Source: Polaribacter sp. Hel_I_88
Lineage (GTDB): Bacteria > Bacteroidota > Bacteroidia > Flavobacteriales > Flavobacteriaceae
Assembly: GCF_000687935.1 (NCBI RefSeq)
Contig: NZ_JHZZ01000001.1
Location: forward strand, 3,110,001 to 3,174,000
Length of the DNA: 64,000 nt
Reading direction: 5' to 3'
Shown: positions 27,947-37,586 of the stretch, in pieces
Layout of the letters: each line of letters starts with the position of its first letter
Position numbering within the stretch: the stretch's first letter is position 1
Notes under the pieces: generated by a model
Seen by the model: only the letters and a program-made list of their open reading frames with translations
Databases searched by the model: none
What the model was told of the DNA's origin: nothing
Position numbers and translations under genes: made by a program

Positions 27947-30643
27947 TTAAAACAATCTATCTGGTGGTTTATTTTTATCCCATTTTAAATCTGCTAGTGT
28001 AGATGATTTTACACCAATAAAAAAGGTATATGATGAGTTAGAGCCAAAAGGCACCCAATTAAAATTGAATTGCCAGCTATCTAAATCTCTTGTAAAGTTA
28101 AATCTAGAAAAAGAAAAAGCACCATTTTTAACATCATAACCAGAAGAATAGCCAACTTTCCATTTTGGTGATAAATCAACATTACCACTAAAACCCAAAG
28201 TATGCACACCAATAGTTCCTGGTACTACACCATTGTTAGAATAGGTTGCTGCATATACTAAATTTAAAGACCAAGGAATTTTACCTTTATATAAATCTGT
28301 TTTTGTAGTTCCACCACCAATATCTCTTGCATCTTGTCTTCCTTGCCTATTTGTTGGGTCAATGTCTGCACCCATTGTATCAGGAGGATTATTGTTACCA
28401 TTAGCATTGCTATTCTGATTCCCTTTTTCACTTTTATTAAAATCAGTACTAGAAATAGAATAATTAGCTGTTAAATTGGCGTTGGTTAATCTAAAAATAC
28501 CAGGATTAAATTTATCGATTCTTCTACCATTTTCATTTACTTGGTAAGGATCTAAAGAGCCATTAAAGTTTAGGGCTAATTTATCTTTAAAAAGTCTTGT
28601 TCCAGCACTAAAAGTAACATTAGACCAACGTAAACTATCTGCAGCAATGTTATAAGAAGTATTAAAATTTAAATTATTTAGAAGCATTATTTTTTCATCT
28701 TCTTCATCGCTATCAGGATCTTTAGGTGCCATTTTTGCCTCTAAAACATTGTTTACAGAAAGCCCAATAGAATTGCTTAAACCTCCTGATGGAGCTCCAT
28801 AAATTCCTTGATCAAAAACAGTATAATCTATAACGTCTAAAGGATTTGCGCTTTGCTGAACTTGCTCTAAATAATTATCTCTAAAATCAGGTCTGTAAGA
28901 ATAAGAAATTGTTGGTCTTATGGTGTGTCTAATTGCTTTTAATCTTCCTTTTTTAAAGTTGAAGGTTCCATAAATATTGGTAGACAAGCTAACTCCCATA
29001 TTATATTCTCTGTAAGACTTAAAACCTCTTAAAGTATCTGTAACGATTACATTGTTAGTTTCATCGTATTTTCTATCAATATAATCAAACTGCCAAGTTT
29101 CTTCATAATTTGCACTTGGTGATAACGTAAAATATTTAAATGCTTTAATATTGGTATTCGTACTTGTTTTATGTTGCATACCAGATCTAGCAGTTTCAAA
29201 CATTTTGCTAGTAAAAAATTCATCATCAGTTGTATTAATTAAATATTGACCTTGCATATTATAATTAAAGCCTAATTTTTGAATCGGATTCTTTTTTACA
29301 CCATTTTTCCCTGCAAATGGGTAAACCCTATTCATGTTTAAAGTTAACGATGGCAATGTCATTGTTATACTTTCTGTATTTGTGTTCTGTTGATGAGAAG
29401 CTGTAACAGCCATATTAAAAGGTGTGCCAACAAAAGTTTTACTGTAATTTACAGAAGAATTGAATGTGTTGTTTTGGTTCTGATTTAAATTAAATTGATT
29501 TAAAGATTCTCTAAAAAAACGACTACTTCCTAAATTTACAGAAGCTGAAAATCTTGAATTAGGGCTCGCTTTAGAATCTTGACTATGATTCCATCTGATG
29601 TTAAAGTTGCTTCTTTTATCAAAATCATCAAAACCTCGAATACCGTTAATGATGTTTTCGTAATTAAAGCTAAAAGTTCCATTAAATCTGTAGCGTTTAT
29701 TGTAGTTAGAGTTTGTTCTTAAACCCCAACTTCCATTTGCCCAGGCATCTCCAGTTAACGTTAAATCTACATAATCGTTAATAGCAAAATAATAACCTCC
29801 ATTTTGCAAACCAACACCTCTAGCGCTACTTCCAGTATCAAAAGCAGGAATTAAAAAACCAGAAACACTCGTTTCTGTCATCGGAAAATAGGCAAAAGGT
29901 AAAAAAACGGGAGTGGGTACATCTGCTAAAACTAAATTACTTACACCCACAATAATTTTTTTTCCAGGAACTAATTTCGCTTTATCAGTACTTATATAAT
30001 AATCAGGTACTTCTTTCTCAGAGGTTGTAAATCTAATTTTACGAATATAAATAGTAGAATCGTTTACCTGTTTAGTTTTTTCACCATAGGTAAACATTTC
30101 TCCTTGTTTGGTTTTTAAACCATAAATTAAAGCTCGCTTACTTTTAAAGTTATAAAGTATGGAATCTTGTTCAGATTCTTGGCCACCTTGTTTAAAAACA
30201 GGTCTTTGTATATAACCAGTACTATCTTTAATACCCTTTGCAAAAAGTGTATTTTTTTTATAATCTATAATAATAATACCCGCTTTTAAATCAATATCTG
30301 TATAGGTTATATTTGCCTCATTATATAAGGTTACTGTTTTTTCTTTTGCATTTTGAATAGTATAATCTTGGGCAATATGTGTAATAATATCATCAATACT
30401 TTCCTTTAATTTTATAGAATCCTTTACAATTGAGTCTTTATTTTTAAGAAGTAAGCTGTCTTTTTTTAAAATGAGACTATCTTTATTGATAGATAATAAG
30501 GAGTCTTTTTTCTGTAGCTTTATAGAATCTCTTTGTACAGAGGGAATTACGATTTTTTCTGTCGATTTTATATCTTGTGCTAACCCAATCTTTACAAAAA
30601 AGATACAACAAAATAAAAGTAGGTATGATAGGTTTGATTGCAA
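27947..30643 (-). CDS. lptD: Putative LPS-assembly outer membrane protein LptD
   Basis: 898 residues with a signal peptide (SYLLLFCCIFFVKIGLAQ), a Lys/Asp-rich low-complexity linker with repeated KDSLLLK units (about 40-85), an OstA/LptA-like periplasmic domain (about 90-240) and a C-terminal beta-barrel to the end, terminal residues DRLF with aromatic Phe. LptD inserts LPS in the outer leaflet with LptE. It is divergent from the amidase gene, whose promoter lies within its first codons. The barrel has an Asn/Gly-rich insert around residue 755. Confidence 0.85.
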   Translation of the reverse strand: MQSNLSYLLLFCCIFFVKIGLAQDIKSTEKIVIPSVQRDSIKLQKKDSLLSINKDSLILKKDSLLLKNKDSIVKDSIKLKESIDDIITHIAQDYTIQNAKEKTVTLYNEANITYTDIDLKAGIIIIDYKKNTLFAKGIKDSTGYIQRPVFKQGGQESEQDSILYNFKSKRALIYGLKTKQGEMFTYGEKTKQVNDSTIYIRKIRFTTSEKEVPDYYISTDKAKLVPGKKIIVGVSNLVLADVPTPVFLPFAYFPMTETSVSGFLIPAFDTGSSARGVGLQNGGYYFAINDYVDLTLTGDAWANGSWGLRTNSNYNKRYRFNGTFSFNYENIINGIRGFDDFDKRSNFNIRWNHSQDSKASPNSRFSASVNLGSSRFFRESLNQFNLNQNQNNTFNSSVNYSKTFVGTPFNMAVTASHQQNTNTESITMTLPSLTLNMNRVYPFAGKNGVKKNPIQKLGFNYNMQGQYLINTTDDEFFTSKMFETARSGMQHKTSTNTNIKAFKYFTLSPSANYEETWQFDYIDRKYDETNNVIVTDTLRGFKSYREYNMGVSLSTNIYGTFNFKKGRLKAIRHTIRPTISYSYRPDFRDNYLEQVQQSANPLDVIDYTVFDQGIYGAPSGGLSNSIGLSVNNVLEAKMAPKDPDSDEEDEKIMLLNNLNFNTSYNIAADSLRWSNVTFSAGTRLFKDKLALNFNGSLDPYQVNENGRRIDKFNPGIFRLTNANLTANYSISSTDFNKSEKGNQNSNANGNNNPPDTMGADIDPTNRQGRQDARDIGGGTTKTDLYKGKIPWSLNLVYAATYSNNGVVPGTIGVHTLGFSGNVDLSPKWKVGYSSGYDVKNGAFSFSRFNFTRDLDSWQFNFNWVPFGSNSSYTFFIGVKSSTLADLKWDKNKPPDRLF

Positions 30644-30663
30644 TGCTATATATGCTATTTTTG
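30633..30663 (+). promoter_or_regulatory. Bacteroidota promoter for the amidase gene
   Basis: TTTG (30633-30636), a 19-base spacer and TATTTTTG (30656-30663) match the consensus TTTG-N19-TAnnTTTG fully. It overlaps the first codons of the divergent lptD gene. Expected transcript start is about 65 bases before the amidase ATG. Confidence 0.7.
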
Positions 30664-30735
30664 TATAAAAGTAAAAGTATGGCTCAATAATTGAAACACA
30701 AAATTAATGACGCCAAAATTAGTTAAATTTTATTG

Positions 30736-31839
30736 ATGAACTTTTCACAAACGAACAAAATTAATACCAAATTTAAAAAACTTGTTTTTTTAACATTTTC
30801 GCTTGTCTTTTTATTTTCGGGATTTACCACAAATGCTCAGAAAAAATATACGATTGTAATAGATGCTGGTCATGGAGGTAAAGATCCAGGGAATTTAGGA
30901 AACGGATATAAAGAGAAAAATATTGCCTTAAAAGTGGCTTTAAGTGTTGGCAACGAATTAAAGAAAAATAAAGATATTAAAGTTTTGTACACAAGAGACA
31001 AAGATGTTTTTATTGATTTATGGAAAAGAGGAGATGTAGCCAATACAGCAAAAGCAGATTTATTTGTGTCAATTCATTGTGATTCTCATACATCGAATGC
31101 ATATGGAGCAGGAACTTTTGTTTTAGGGTTAAGAGGAAACAAAAAAAACTTAGAAATTGCAAAAAGAGAAAACTCTAGTATTCTTTTAGAAGATAACTTT
31201 CAAGATCGTTATACAGGTTTTGATCCGAATTCAGCAGAATCTGTTGTTGGATTATCACTTTTACAAGAAGAAAATTTAGATAAAAGTTTAGAGATTGCTA
31301 GTCTAATACAAAACAATTTTACTTTTAAATTAAAAAGAAATGATCGAAAGGTAAAACAAGATAATTTTCAAGTTTTAAGAGAAACGATTATGCCAAGTGT
31401 TTTGGTTGAGTTGGGTTTTTTAACTAACAAAAATGAAGGTAGATATTTAAATTCAAAAAAAGGGCAGTTGCAAATGAGTAAATCAATTGCAGATGCAATT
31501 GAAAATTATGTGAGTAATTTAAAATTAAATACAGTAATTGAAAAAATTTCTGAAAACGATTTTGTTGAAACCATAAATAATGAGGTAGAATATAAAGTTC
31601 AATTAGCATCTGGAAGAAATAAAATTGAAACAAAATCTTATAATTTTAAAGGCTTAGTAAATGTTGAAAGAGTAAAAGTTGGGTCTTTTTATAAATATTA
31701 TTATGGGGTAACTTCCTCTTACAAAGATGTTATAGCATCTTTAGATATTGTTAAAAAGAAAGGCTATACATCTGCCTTTATTGTGGCTTTTAAAAATGGA
31801 GAAAAAGTATCTGTAAAAGAAGTTAATAAAATGCCTTAA
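30736..31839 (+). CDS. N-acetylmuramoyl-L-alanine amidase (Amidase_3)
   Basis: 367 residues with an N-terminal signal segment (LVFLTFSLVFLFSGFTTNAQ) and a zinc amidase domain to about residue 250: VIDAGHGGKDPG (zinc His), the Glu of YKEKNIALKVA, SIHCDSH (second His) and LVELGFLTN (catalytic Glu). It cleaves the stem peptide from MurNAc during division or remodelling. The last 100 residues form a SPOR-like domain (EYKVQLASGRNKIE...) that could bind denuded glycan. The ATG at 30736 is preferred to the TTG at 30733. MCE protein follows 54 bases on. Confidence 0.92.
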   Translation: MNFSQTNKINTKFKKLVFLTFSLVFLFSGFTTNAQKKYTIVIDAGHGGKDPGNLGNGYKEKNIALKVALSVGNELKKNKDIKVLYTRDKDVFIDLWKRGDVANTAKADLFVSIHCDSHTSNAYGAGTFVLGLRGNKKNLEIAKRENSSILLEDNFQDRYTGFDPNSAESVVGLSLLQEENLDKSLEIASLIQNNFTFKLKRNDRKVKQDNFQVLRETIMPSVLVELGFLTNKNEGRYLNSKKGQLQMSKSIADAIENYVSNLKLNTVIEKISENDFVETINNEVEYKVQLASGRNKIETKSYNFKGLVNVERVKVGSFYKYYYGVTSSYKDVIASLDIVKKKGYTSAFIVAFKNGEKVSVKEVNKMP

Positions 31840-31893
31840 ATTTGGCACTTTCAAACAAAAAAAATCAGTAATATTGTTATTAAATTTCTATGT

Positions 31894-32889
31894 ATGTCTA
31901 AAGAATTAAAAACAGGAATTGTAGTAGTTTTAATAATTGTAGCTTTCTTTTGGGGTTTCAATTTTTTAAAAGGACATGATTTGTTAGATGGTAAAGCCCG
32001 TAAATTTCAAGTAGAATACTCTAAAATTGGAGGTCTTAACAGAGCAAGTTCTGTAACTCTAAATGGCTTAAAAGTTGGGCAAGTTAATGAAATAGAGTTT
32101 AATACAACACCTGAGAAAAGAGGGGAATTGATTGTTACTTTTTCAGTTGAAAACGATTTTGAGTTTTCTAAAAAAAGTGTCGTAAGAATTTATTCACCCA
32201 ATCCATTAGCGGCTTCAAGTTTGGCAATAATTCCTAGTTATGAAGGTGAAATGGCTGTGTCTGGAGACACCCTTGAAGGTAAAATCGAAGAGAGTTTATT
32301 TACCTCGATTGGAGAAAGATTAGATCCACTTCAGCAAAAACTTGAAAAAGTAATAGTAAGAGCAGATACTTTATTTAGTGGTGTAAATAGAATTTTAAAT
32401 GAAGAAACTATAAGTGGTGTAAATGGCTCTATTAGCAATATAGCAGCAATTATTGCAGATTTAAGAGAAACAGTGCAAAGGGTAAATTCTCTTGTTGTTG
32501 ATAATCAAGATAATCTTAAAAAAACATTACAAAACACAAAAGATATTACAGGAAACTTAAGCAAGATTTCTGATAGTTTAACAACTGTTAATATTAATGA
32601 AATTGTAAAAAAAGCAGAAAACGCTGTTAATAATTTTAATGAATTATCTAAAAAAATAAATTCTAATTCAGGTTCTGTTGGTAAACTTCTTAACGACGAA
32701 CAATTGTACGATAATATTGAGGCTGCAACCAAAGAATTAGAAGAGTTATTAAGAGATATAAAATTAAATCCTAAAAGATATGTTCATTTTTCGGTATTTG
32801 GTAAAAAACCAAAAGAATATTCTCCTGTAGAAAATCAATTGCAAGAATTAAAAGAATTAACAGAACAACTGGAAGAATTAAAACAATAG
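31894..32889 (+). CDS. MCE/MlaD-family protein
   Basis: 331 residues: an N-terminal membrane anchor (TGIVVVLIIVAFFWGFNFL), one MCE domain (about 38-115: KIGGLNRASSVTLNGLKVGQ, VRIYSPNPLAASSLAII), and a long C-terminal helical region with coiled-coil character (residues 150-331). MCE proteins form hexameric channels for lipid transport across the periplasm. No MlaE or MlaF is adjacent, so partners must be elsewhere. It follows the amidase and precedes the Fe-S genes by 17 bases. Confidence 0.9.
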   Translation: MSKELKTGIVVVLIIVAFFWGFNFLKGHDLLDGKARKFQVEYSKIGGLNRASSVTLNGLKVGQVNEIEFNTTPEKRGELIVTFSVENDFEFSKKSVVRIYSPNPLAASSLAIIPSYEGEMAVSGDTLEGKIEESLFTSIGERLDPLQQKLEKVIVRADTLFSGVNRILNEETISGVNGSISNIAAIIADLRETVQRVNSLVVDNQDNLKKTLQNTKDITGNLSKISDSLTTVNINEIVKKAENAVNNFNELSKKINSNSGSVGKLLNDEQLYDNIEAATKELEELLRDIKLNPKRYVHFSVFGKKPKEYSPVENQLQELKELTEQLEELKQ

Positions 32890-32906
32890 TATTTTAAAAA
32901 ACAACT

Positions 32907-34220
32907 ATGCAATATTTACCAAATATACTTTTTGCGCTAACTTTAGCTGTTGGTATTGGTTATTTTGTGATGAACGTCAGAAAATTATCAAGAAACATTA
33001 AATTAGGAAAAGATGTAGACAGAACAGATAACAAATCTGAACGATTAAAAAATATGTTGATGATTGCAGTTGGGCAATCTAAAATGGTTAAAAGACCTTT
33101 GTCTGGTCTTCTTCATATTATCGTTTACATTGGTTTTATCATTATAAATATCGAAGTTTTAGAAATTATTATTGATGGTTTATTAGGTACTCATAGAGTT
33201 TTTCAAGGAATTATAGGAGATGGTTTTTACGCATTTTTAATTGGAACTTTCGAAATTTTAGCAGCTTTAGTTTTTGTTGCTGTTGTTGTTTTTTGGTTGC
33301 GAAGAAATGTATCAAACATCAAACGTTTTTTAAGCAGAGAAATGAAAGGCTGGCCAAAAAGCGATGCCAATTATATCATTTATTTTGAAATGGTTTTAAT
33401 GACGCTTTTTATTGTGATGAATGCTACAGATGTTCCTTTTCAACAAGCAGGAATTGGAAATCCAATAAGTCAGTTTGTGGCGCCATTATTTGATGGTTTT
33501 ACACCAGAAACGATTCATACAATAGAAAGAACTGCTTGGTGGTTGCATATTGTAGGTATTTTAATCTTTTTAAATTACTTGTATTATTCTAAACACTTAC
33601 ATATTTTATTGGCGTTTCCAAACACTTATTTTGCCAATTTAAAACCAAAAGGACAATTCAATAATTTAGAATCGGTTACAAACGAAGTTAAATTAATGAT
33701 GGATCCTGATGCAGATCCTTATGCAATGCCAGCTGAAGGAGCAGAAGAAGCTGTGCCAGAAAAATTTGGCGCAAGTGATGTAGCAGATTTAAGTTGGGTA
33801 CAATTATTAAACGCATACACTTGTACAGAATGTGGACGATGTACTTCTGCTTGTCCTGCAAATCTAACAGGTAAAAAATTGTCTCCTCGTAAAATTATGA
33901 TGGACACAAGAGATCGACTTGAAGAAGTTGGTAGAAATATAGATGCAAATAAAGGTGCTTTTGTCGATGATGGAAAACAGCTTTTAGGCGATTATATTTT
34001 AGAAGAAGAACTTTGGGCATGTACAAGTTGTAATGCTTGTGTAGAGGAATGTCCTGTAAATATCGATCCATTATCAATCATTATGGATATGAGAAGATAT
34101 TTAGTGATGGAAAAAAGTGCAGCACCTCAAGAATTAAACATGATGATGACAAACATCGAGAATAATGGTGCACCTTGGGCTTACAATCAACAAGATAGGT
34201 TGAATTGGGCAAATGAATAA
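32907..34220 (+). CDS. Membrane-bound 4Fe-4S dicluster oxidoreductase subunit
   Basis: 437 residues: the first 240 have several membrane helices of the NarI/HdrE-like type with histidines fit for haem binding (e.g. SGLLHIIVYIG, TAWWLHIVGIL), then a soluble tail with two classical cluster motifs, CTECGRCTSACPANLTG and CTSCNACVEECPVNIDP. It probably passes electrons between quinones and its CCG-domain partner encoded at 34371. The donor is unknown; lactate or fatty-acid oxidation and disulfide reduction are possibilities. The stop codon abuts the 143-bp inverted repeat. Confidence 0.87.
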   Translation: MQYLPNILFALTLAVGIGYFVMNVRKLSRNIKLGKDVDRTDNKSERLKNMLMIAVGQSKMVKRPLSGLLHIIVYIGFIIINIEVLEIIIDGLLGTHRVFQGIIGDGFYAFLIGTFEILAALVFVAVVVFWLRRNVSNIKRFLSREMKGWPKSDANYIIYFEMVLMTLFIVMNATDVPFQQAGIGNPISQFVAPLFDGFTPETIHTIERTAWWLHIVGILIFLNYLYYSKHLHILLAFPNTYFANLKPKGQFNNLESVTNEVKLMMDPDADPYAMPAEGAEEAVPEKFGASDVADLSWVQLLNAYTCTECGRCTSACPANLTGKKLSPRKIMMDTRDRLEEVGRNIDANKGAFVDDGKQLLGDYILEEELWACTSCNACVEECPVNIDPLSIIMDMRRYLVMEKSAAPQELNMMMTNIENNGAPWAYNQQDRLNWANE

Positions 34221-34363
34221 GCCCCTGTTTCCCCAAAGGGGAGCAGTGTGTTAGTTTGTTAGTGGAGAATTATTTATGAAAATAAATATTTTAAAAAGGA
34301 TAAAATTTAATATTAACTAAATACGTAACCCTTGCGTGTGTTCCCCTTTGGGGAAACAGGGGC
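34221..34363. repeat. 143-bp inverted repeat between two Fe-S genes
   Basis: The left arm (34221-34245) starts GCCCCTGTTTCCCCAAAGGG, and the right arm (34339-34363) is its reverse complement with one mismatch in 25. Each arm has an inner palindrome TCCCCAAAGGGGA. The right arm ends in T7 just before the next ATG. No ORF inside. It is likely a dispersed insertion-like repeat of flavobacteria and could form a terminator-like hairpin. Confidence 0.88.
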
Positions 34364-34370
34364 TTTTTTT

Positions 34371-35150
34371 ATGAACGTACCAACAATGGCAGATATGATG
34401 GCTCAAGGCAAACAACCAGAAGTGTTGTTTTGGGTTGGTGCTGCAGGAAGTTATGATGATAGAGCAAAAAAGATAACCAGAGCATTCGTAAAAATTTTAC
34501 ATCAAGCAAATGTAGATTTTGCAGTTTTAGGTGTGGAAGAATCATCAACAGGAGATGCAGCAAAAAGAGCAGGAAACGAGTTTTTGTTTCAAATGCAAGC
34601 TATGATGAATATCGAAGTTTTAAATGGTTATGAAGTGAAAAAAATCGTGACTTGCGATCCACATTCCTTCAATACTTTTAAAAATGAATATCCTTCTTTA
34701 GGAGGAAAATACGAGGTGTATCATCATACACAATTCATTCAAAATTTAATTTCAGAAGGTCGTTTAAAGATCGATGATACCAATTTAAAAGGAAAAAGAG
34801 TTACGTTTCATGATCCTTGTTATTTAGGTAGAGCCAATGAAGTATATGAGTCTCCTAGAGATTTAATTAGAAGATTAGGCGTTAATTTAACAGAAATGAA
34901 ACGTAGCAGAGAAACTGCTTTATGCTGTGGAGCTGGAGGTGCACAAATGTTTAAAGATGCAGAAAAGGGTGATAAAGAAGTAAATGTTTTAAGAACAGAA
35001 GACGCTTTAAAAACCAATCCTCAAATAATTGCAACTGGCTGTCCTTATTGCAATACAATGATGACAGATGGCATAAAATTTAAGGAAAGAGAAGACAATG
35101 TTATTGTAAGAGACATTGCAGAACTAATCGCAGAAGCAAATAATCTTTAA
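34371..35150 (+). CDS. CCG-domain (HdrB/GlpC-like) Fe-S protein
   Basis: 259 residues with two cysteine-rich CCG-type domains: CDPHSFN and FHDPCYLGRANEV, then ALCCGAGGAQMF and TGCPYCNTMMTDG. Such domains bind special 4Fe-4S clusters in HdrB, GlpC and LutA. It is the expected partner of the membrane Fe-S protein just upstream. The ATG at 34371 (MNVPTMADMMAQ) is chosen; a longer frame from 34332 merely reads through the repeat arm. Translation from one message would need to cross the large hairpin at 34221-34363. Confidence 0.88.
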   Translation: MNVPTMADMMAQGKQPEVLFWVGAAGSYDDRAKKITRAFVKILHQANVDFAVLGVEESSTGDAAKRAGNEFLFQMQAMMNIEVLNGYEVKKIVTCDPHSFNTFKNEYPSLGGKYEVYHHTQFIQNLISEGRLKIDDTNLKGKRVTFHDPCYLGRANEVYESPRDLIRRLGVNLTEMKRSRETALCCGAGGAQMFKDAEKGDKEVNVLRTEDALKTNPQIIATGCPYCNTMMTDGIKFKEREDNVIVRDIAELIAEANNL

Positions 35151-35154
35151 AAAA

Positions 35155-35568
35155 ATGAAAAATTTAGCAATCGTACTTTTTTTATCAATTTGTTTATTTT
35201 CTTGTAAAAATAAGGAAGTAGAAAAAGAGGATGAAAAAATCTCTGAACCAGAAATTACTTCACCTGTTTTTGAAGTAGAAAAAGACGATATGCTTAAAAA
35301 TGCAGATTCTGAAAGCGTTAAGAATGATAAAGTTGTATTTACAGTTCAAATTGCTGCTTTAAAAAATGAAAATGAGCAATTAATGAATTTGAATGCTGTG
35401 AAAACATATCAAGAAAATTCTTTAACAAAATACAGGTTAGGTTCTTTTGAAACGTATCAAGAAGCTAAACAATTTAGATTACAGGTTTTAAATACGTATA
35501 AAGGAGCGTTTGTGCAAGCGTTAAAAAATAACGAGCCAATTCATATTTCAGAAGCTTTACAAGAGTAA
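35155..35568 (+). CDS. Lipoprotein with SPOR-like domain
   Basis: 137 residues with signal peptide and lipobox CLFSC (Cys17), an acidic linker (20-60), and a C-terminal SPOR-like fold (VVFTVQIAALKNENEQLMNL, then TKYRLGSFETYQEAKQFRLQ). SPOR domains bind peptidoglycan lacking stem peptides, which fits with the amidase a few genes upstream. It begins 4 bases after the CCG-domain gene and is followed 4 bases later by the bPH2 gene, so all appear in one transcript. Confidence 0.75.
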   Translation: MKNLAIVLFLSICLFSCKNKEVEKEDEKISEPEITSPVFEVEKDDMLKNADSESVKNDKVVFTVQIAALKNENEQLMNLNAVKTYQENSLTKYRLGSFETYQEAKQFRLQVLNTYKGAFVQALKNNEPIHISEALQE

Positions 35569-35572
35569 ATTT

Positions 35573-36085
35573 ATGGCAGATTATTTTCAAAATTCAGAAG
35601 TTACTACTTTACCAAATATTATTGAAGTTGAATTTACAAAAATTGATAAAAGTTACCTCAAAGTAATTTTAATCAATTTTTTTCTGATACTTATCCCTCT
35701 TTTTGTGGGTTTGGTTTTGTTAGATAAATTTACATTTACAGAAGAAATAACAGTCTATTCAATTTATATATATGCGTTATTTACGTCTTTTTTTGGATTG
35801 ATTTTTTTATTCCTAATCTTTAGTTTTCCGAAAAGAATGTATGTTGTAAGAGACAAAGATATTTCTTACAAAGCTGGTTTATTTACTAAAAAGATTACAA
35901 CAGTTCCGTTTTCAAGAATTCAACATGTAGAGATTGATGAAAAACCAATTTCAAGAGTTTTTAATTTGGCTTCTATTAGCGTTTTTACAGCAGGTGATAG
36001 TAGTGACGATTTAGAAATTAAAGGCATCAACAAAGAAAAAGCATTACAAATTAAAGAATTTATTAGCACAAAAATAGATGAATAA
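35573..36085 (+). CDS. bPH2-domain membrane protein (YdbS-like)
   Basis: 170 residues with two membrane helices (about 30-80) and a single bacterial PH domain (PF03703) showing RMYVVRDKDISYKAGLFTKK and PFSRIQHVEIDEKPISRVFN. The family accompanies YdbT and has no firm function. Its stop overlaps the start of the next gene by 8 bases, a typical coupling of YdbS and YdbT genes. Confidence 0.87.
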   Translation: MADYFQNSEVTTLPNIIEVEFTKIDKSYLKVILINFFLILIPLFVGLVLLDKFTFTEEITVYSIYIYALFTSFFGLIFLFLIFSFPKRMYVVRDKDISYKAGLFTKKITTVPFSRIQHVEIDEKPISRVFNLASISVFTAGDSSDDLEIKGINKEKALQIKEFISTKIDE

Positions 36086-37586
36086 TTTGTTTGATTTTTC
36101 AACTTTTTCAAGGCAATCAACAAAAGGTATTTTAGTTATTTATATTGCACATCTTTATAAATTTTTAAAACTAACTTGGATTTTGGTTTTTTTGATAGTA
36201 AAAGATTTCACCAAGATAACAAACAAAATAGATGCAATTTATATTTATGCAGGAATTGCATTTTTCCTTATTTTCTTTTTAATTAGAACCTATTTAATTT
36301 TCAAAAACTTTCAATTTAAAATAGAAAACGAACACTTTATTTTAAAACAAGGAATTCTTAAAAAAACAAATACAGCCATTCCTTTTCATCGCATACAAAA
36401 CATCAATTTTAAGCAAAATATAGTGCAACAAATTATTGGTGTTTTTGAGGTAAGCATAGAAACTGCTGGTTCAAGCACTACAGAAATTTCAATAAAAGCG
36501 CTGTCTTTGCAAAAAGCAACAGCGTTAAAAGAAATCATTTCTAAAAACACAAAACTTATTGAGGAAGAAGTAGTTGAAAAGCAAGAAACAAAACCATTGG
36601 TAAGAATTGGTGTTAAAGAGCTTTTTAAGGTAAGTTTAACCGAAAACCATTTGCAAAATTTATTATTATTTTTTGCAATTGTATTTGGTTTATTGCAACA
36701 ATTACAACAATTATCAGACAGTTTAGGGCAAACAGAAGCCATAGATGGTTTTATTGAAGAAAATACAAATGCAATTTCTGCGAGTATTTTTTTAGTAATT
36801 ATCATCCTTTTATTGTTAACTATTGTTGCTTTAGTAAGTTCTTTTGTGAGAGTGTTTTTAGTTCATTTTAATTTAACAGCCTACTTAAAAGAAGATGCTT
36901 TTGAAATTAACCAGGGTTTATTTACCAAAAAATCGATTATTTTAAAAAAGCAAAAAATTCAGAATATTACCATATCTACAAATCCTTTAAAAAGGTTGAT
37001 TGGCATTTCTTTTATCACTTTTAAACAAGCAGTAAGTGGTAAAATAAACAATAAGAAGAAAGACAAGTTAATACGAATAGTTGGTTGTAAAAAAGAGCAA
37101 ATAGAAATTATAAAAGCAAGTTTGTTTAACCCAACTGATGTTGAAAATAGCGACAAGAAACATCCAGAAAACTACTTTAAGAGAAGGCTTTTTATTTTTA
37201 CTTTTTTGTTTTTAATACTAGCTTATACAATAACCTATGTAGTGTATTCTCATTTCGAAATTTTCTATTCAACTATAGTAGTCGTTCCAATTGTTGTATT
37301 TTTGATCTTGAAAAAAGTAAAGAAACGTTTCTATAAAATTTCTGACGAAATGATCTTAGTTGGCAAAGGATTGTTAGAAACGCATATTACCTATTTAGAA
37401 ATTTTTAAGGTTCAGAATATAGAAATGCAGCAGACAATTTTTCAAAAAAGAAGTAATGTTGCCGATTTAATTTTACAAACAGCTTCAGGGAAAATAAAAA
37501 TTCCTTGTATCGATTTTCAAGAGGCCATTAAAATTTATAACCATACTTTGTATAAAGTAGAAACGAGCCAAACTTCATGGATGTAA
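36078..37586 (+). CDS. bPH2-domain membrane protein (YdbT-like)
   Basis: 502 residues with three bPH2-type modules, each preceded by a pair of membrane helices: HFILKQGILKKTNTAIPFHR, then DAFEINQGLFTKKSIILKKQ, and the last around MILVGKGLLETHITYLEIFK. The repeated phrase 'IPFHRIQNI/ILKKQKIQNI/IFKVQNIEM' marks the modules. Function unknown in all bacteria. Overlaps both the YdbS-like gene (8 bases) and menA (10 bases). Confidence 0.87.
   Translation: MNNLFDFSTFSRQSTKGILVIYIAHLYKFLKLTWILVFLIVKDFTKITNKIDAIYIYAGIAFFLIFFLIRTYLIFKNFQFKIENEHFILKQGILKKTNTAIPFHRIQNINFKQNIVQQIIGVFEVSIETAGSSTTEISIKALSLQKATALKEIISKNTKLIEEEVVEKQETKPLVRIGVKELFKVSLTENHLQNLLLFFAIVFGLLQQLQQLSDSLGQTEAIDGFIEENTNAISASIFLVIIILLLLTIVALVSSFVRVFLVHFNLTAYLKEDAFEINQGLFTKKSIILKKQKIQNITISTNPLKRLIGISFITFKQAVSGKINNKKKDKLIRIVGCKKEQIEIIKASLFNPTDVENSDKKHPENYFKRRLFIFTFLFLILAYTITYVVYSHFEIFYSTIVVVPIVVFLILKKVKKRFYKISDEMILVGKGLLETHITYLEIFKVQNIEMQQTIFQKRSNVADLILQTASGKIKIPCIDFQEAIKIYNHTLYKVETSQTSWM

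Noticed and set aside
34332..34370. Longer start of the CCG-domain protein
   Set aside because: The extra 13 residues are read from the arm of the inverted repeat; the family-like sequence begins at the ATG at 34371.
32907..35150. Frameshifted single Fe-S gene
   Set aside because: Each part has complete motifs and its own start; the split is a normal two-subunit plan with an inserted repeat.
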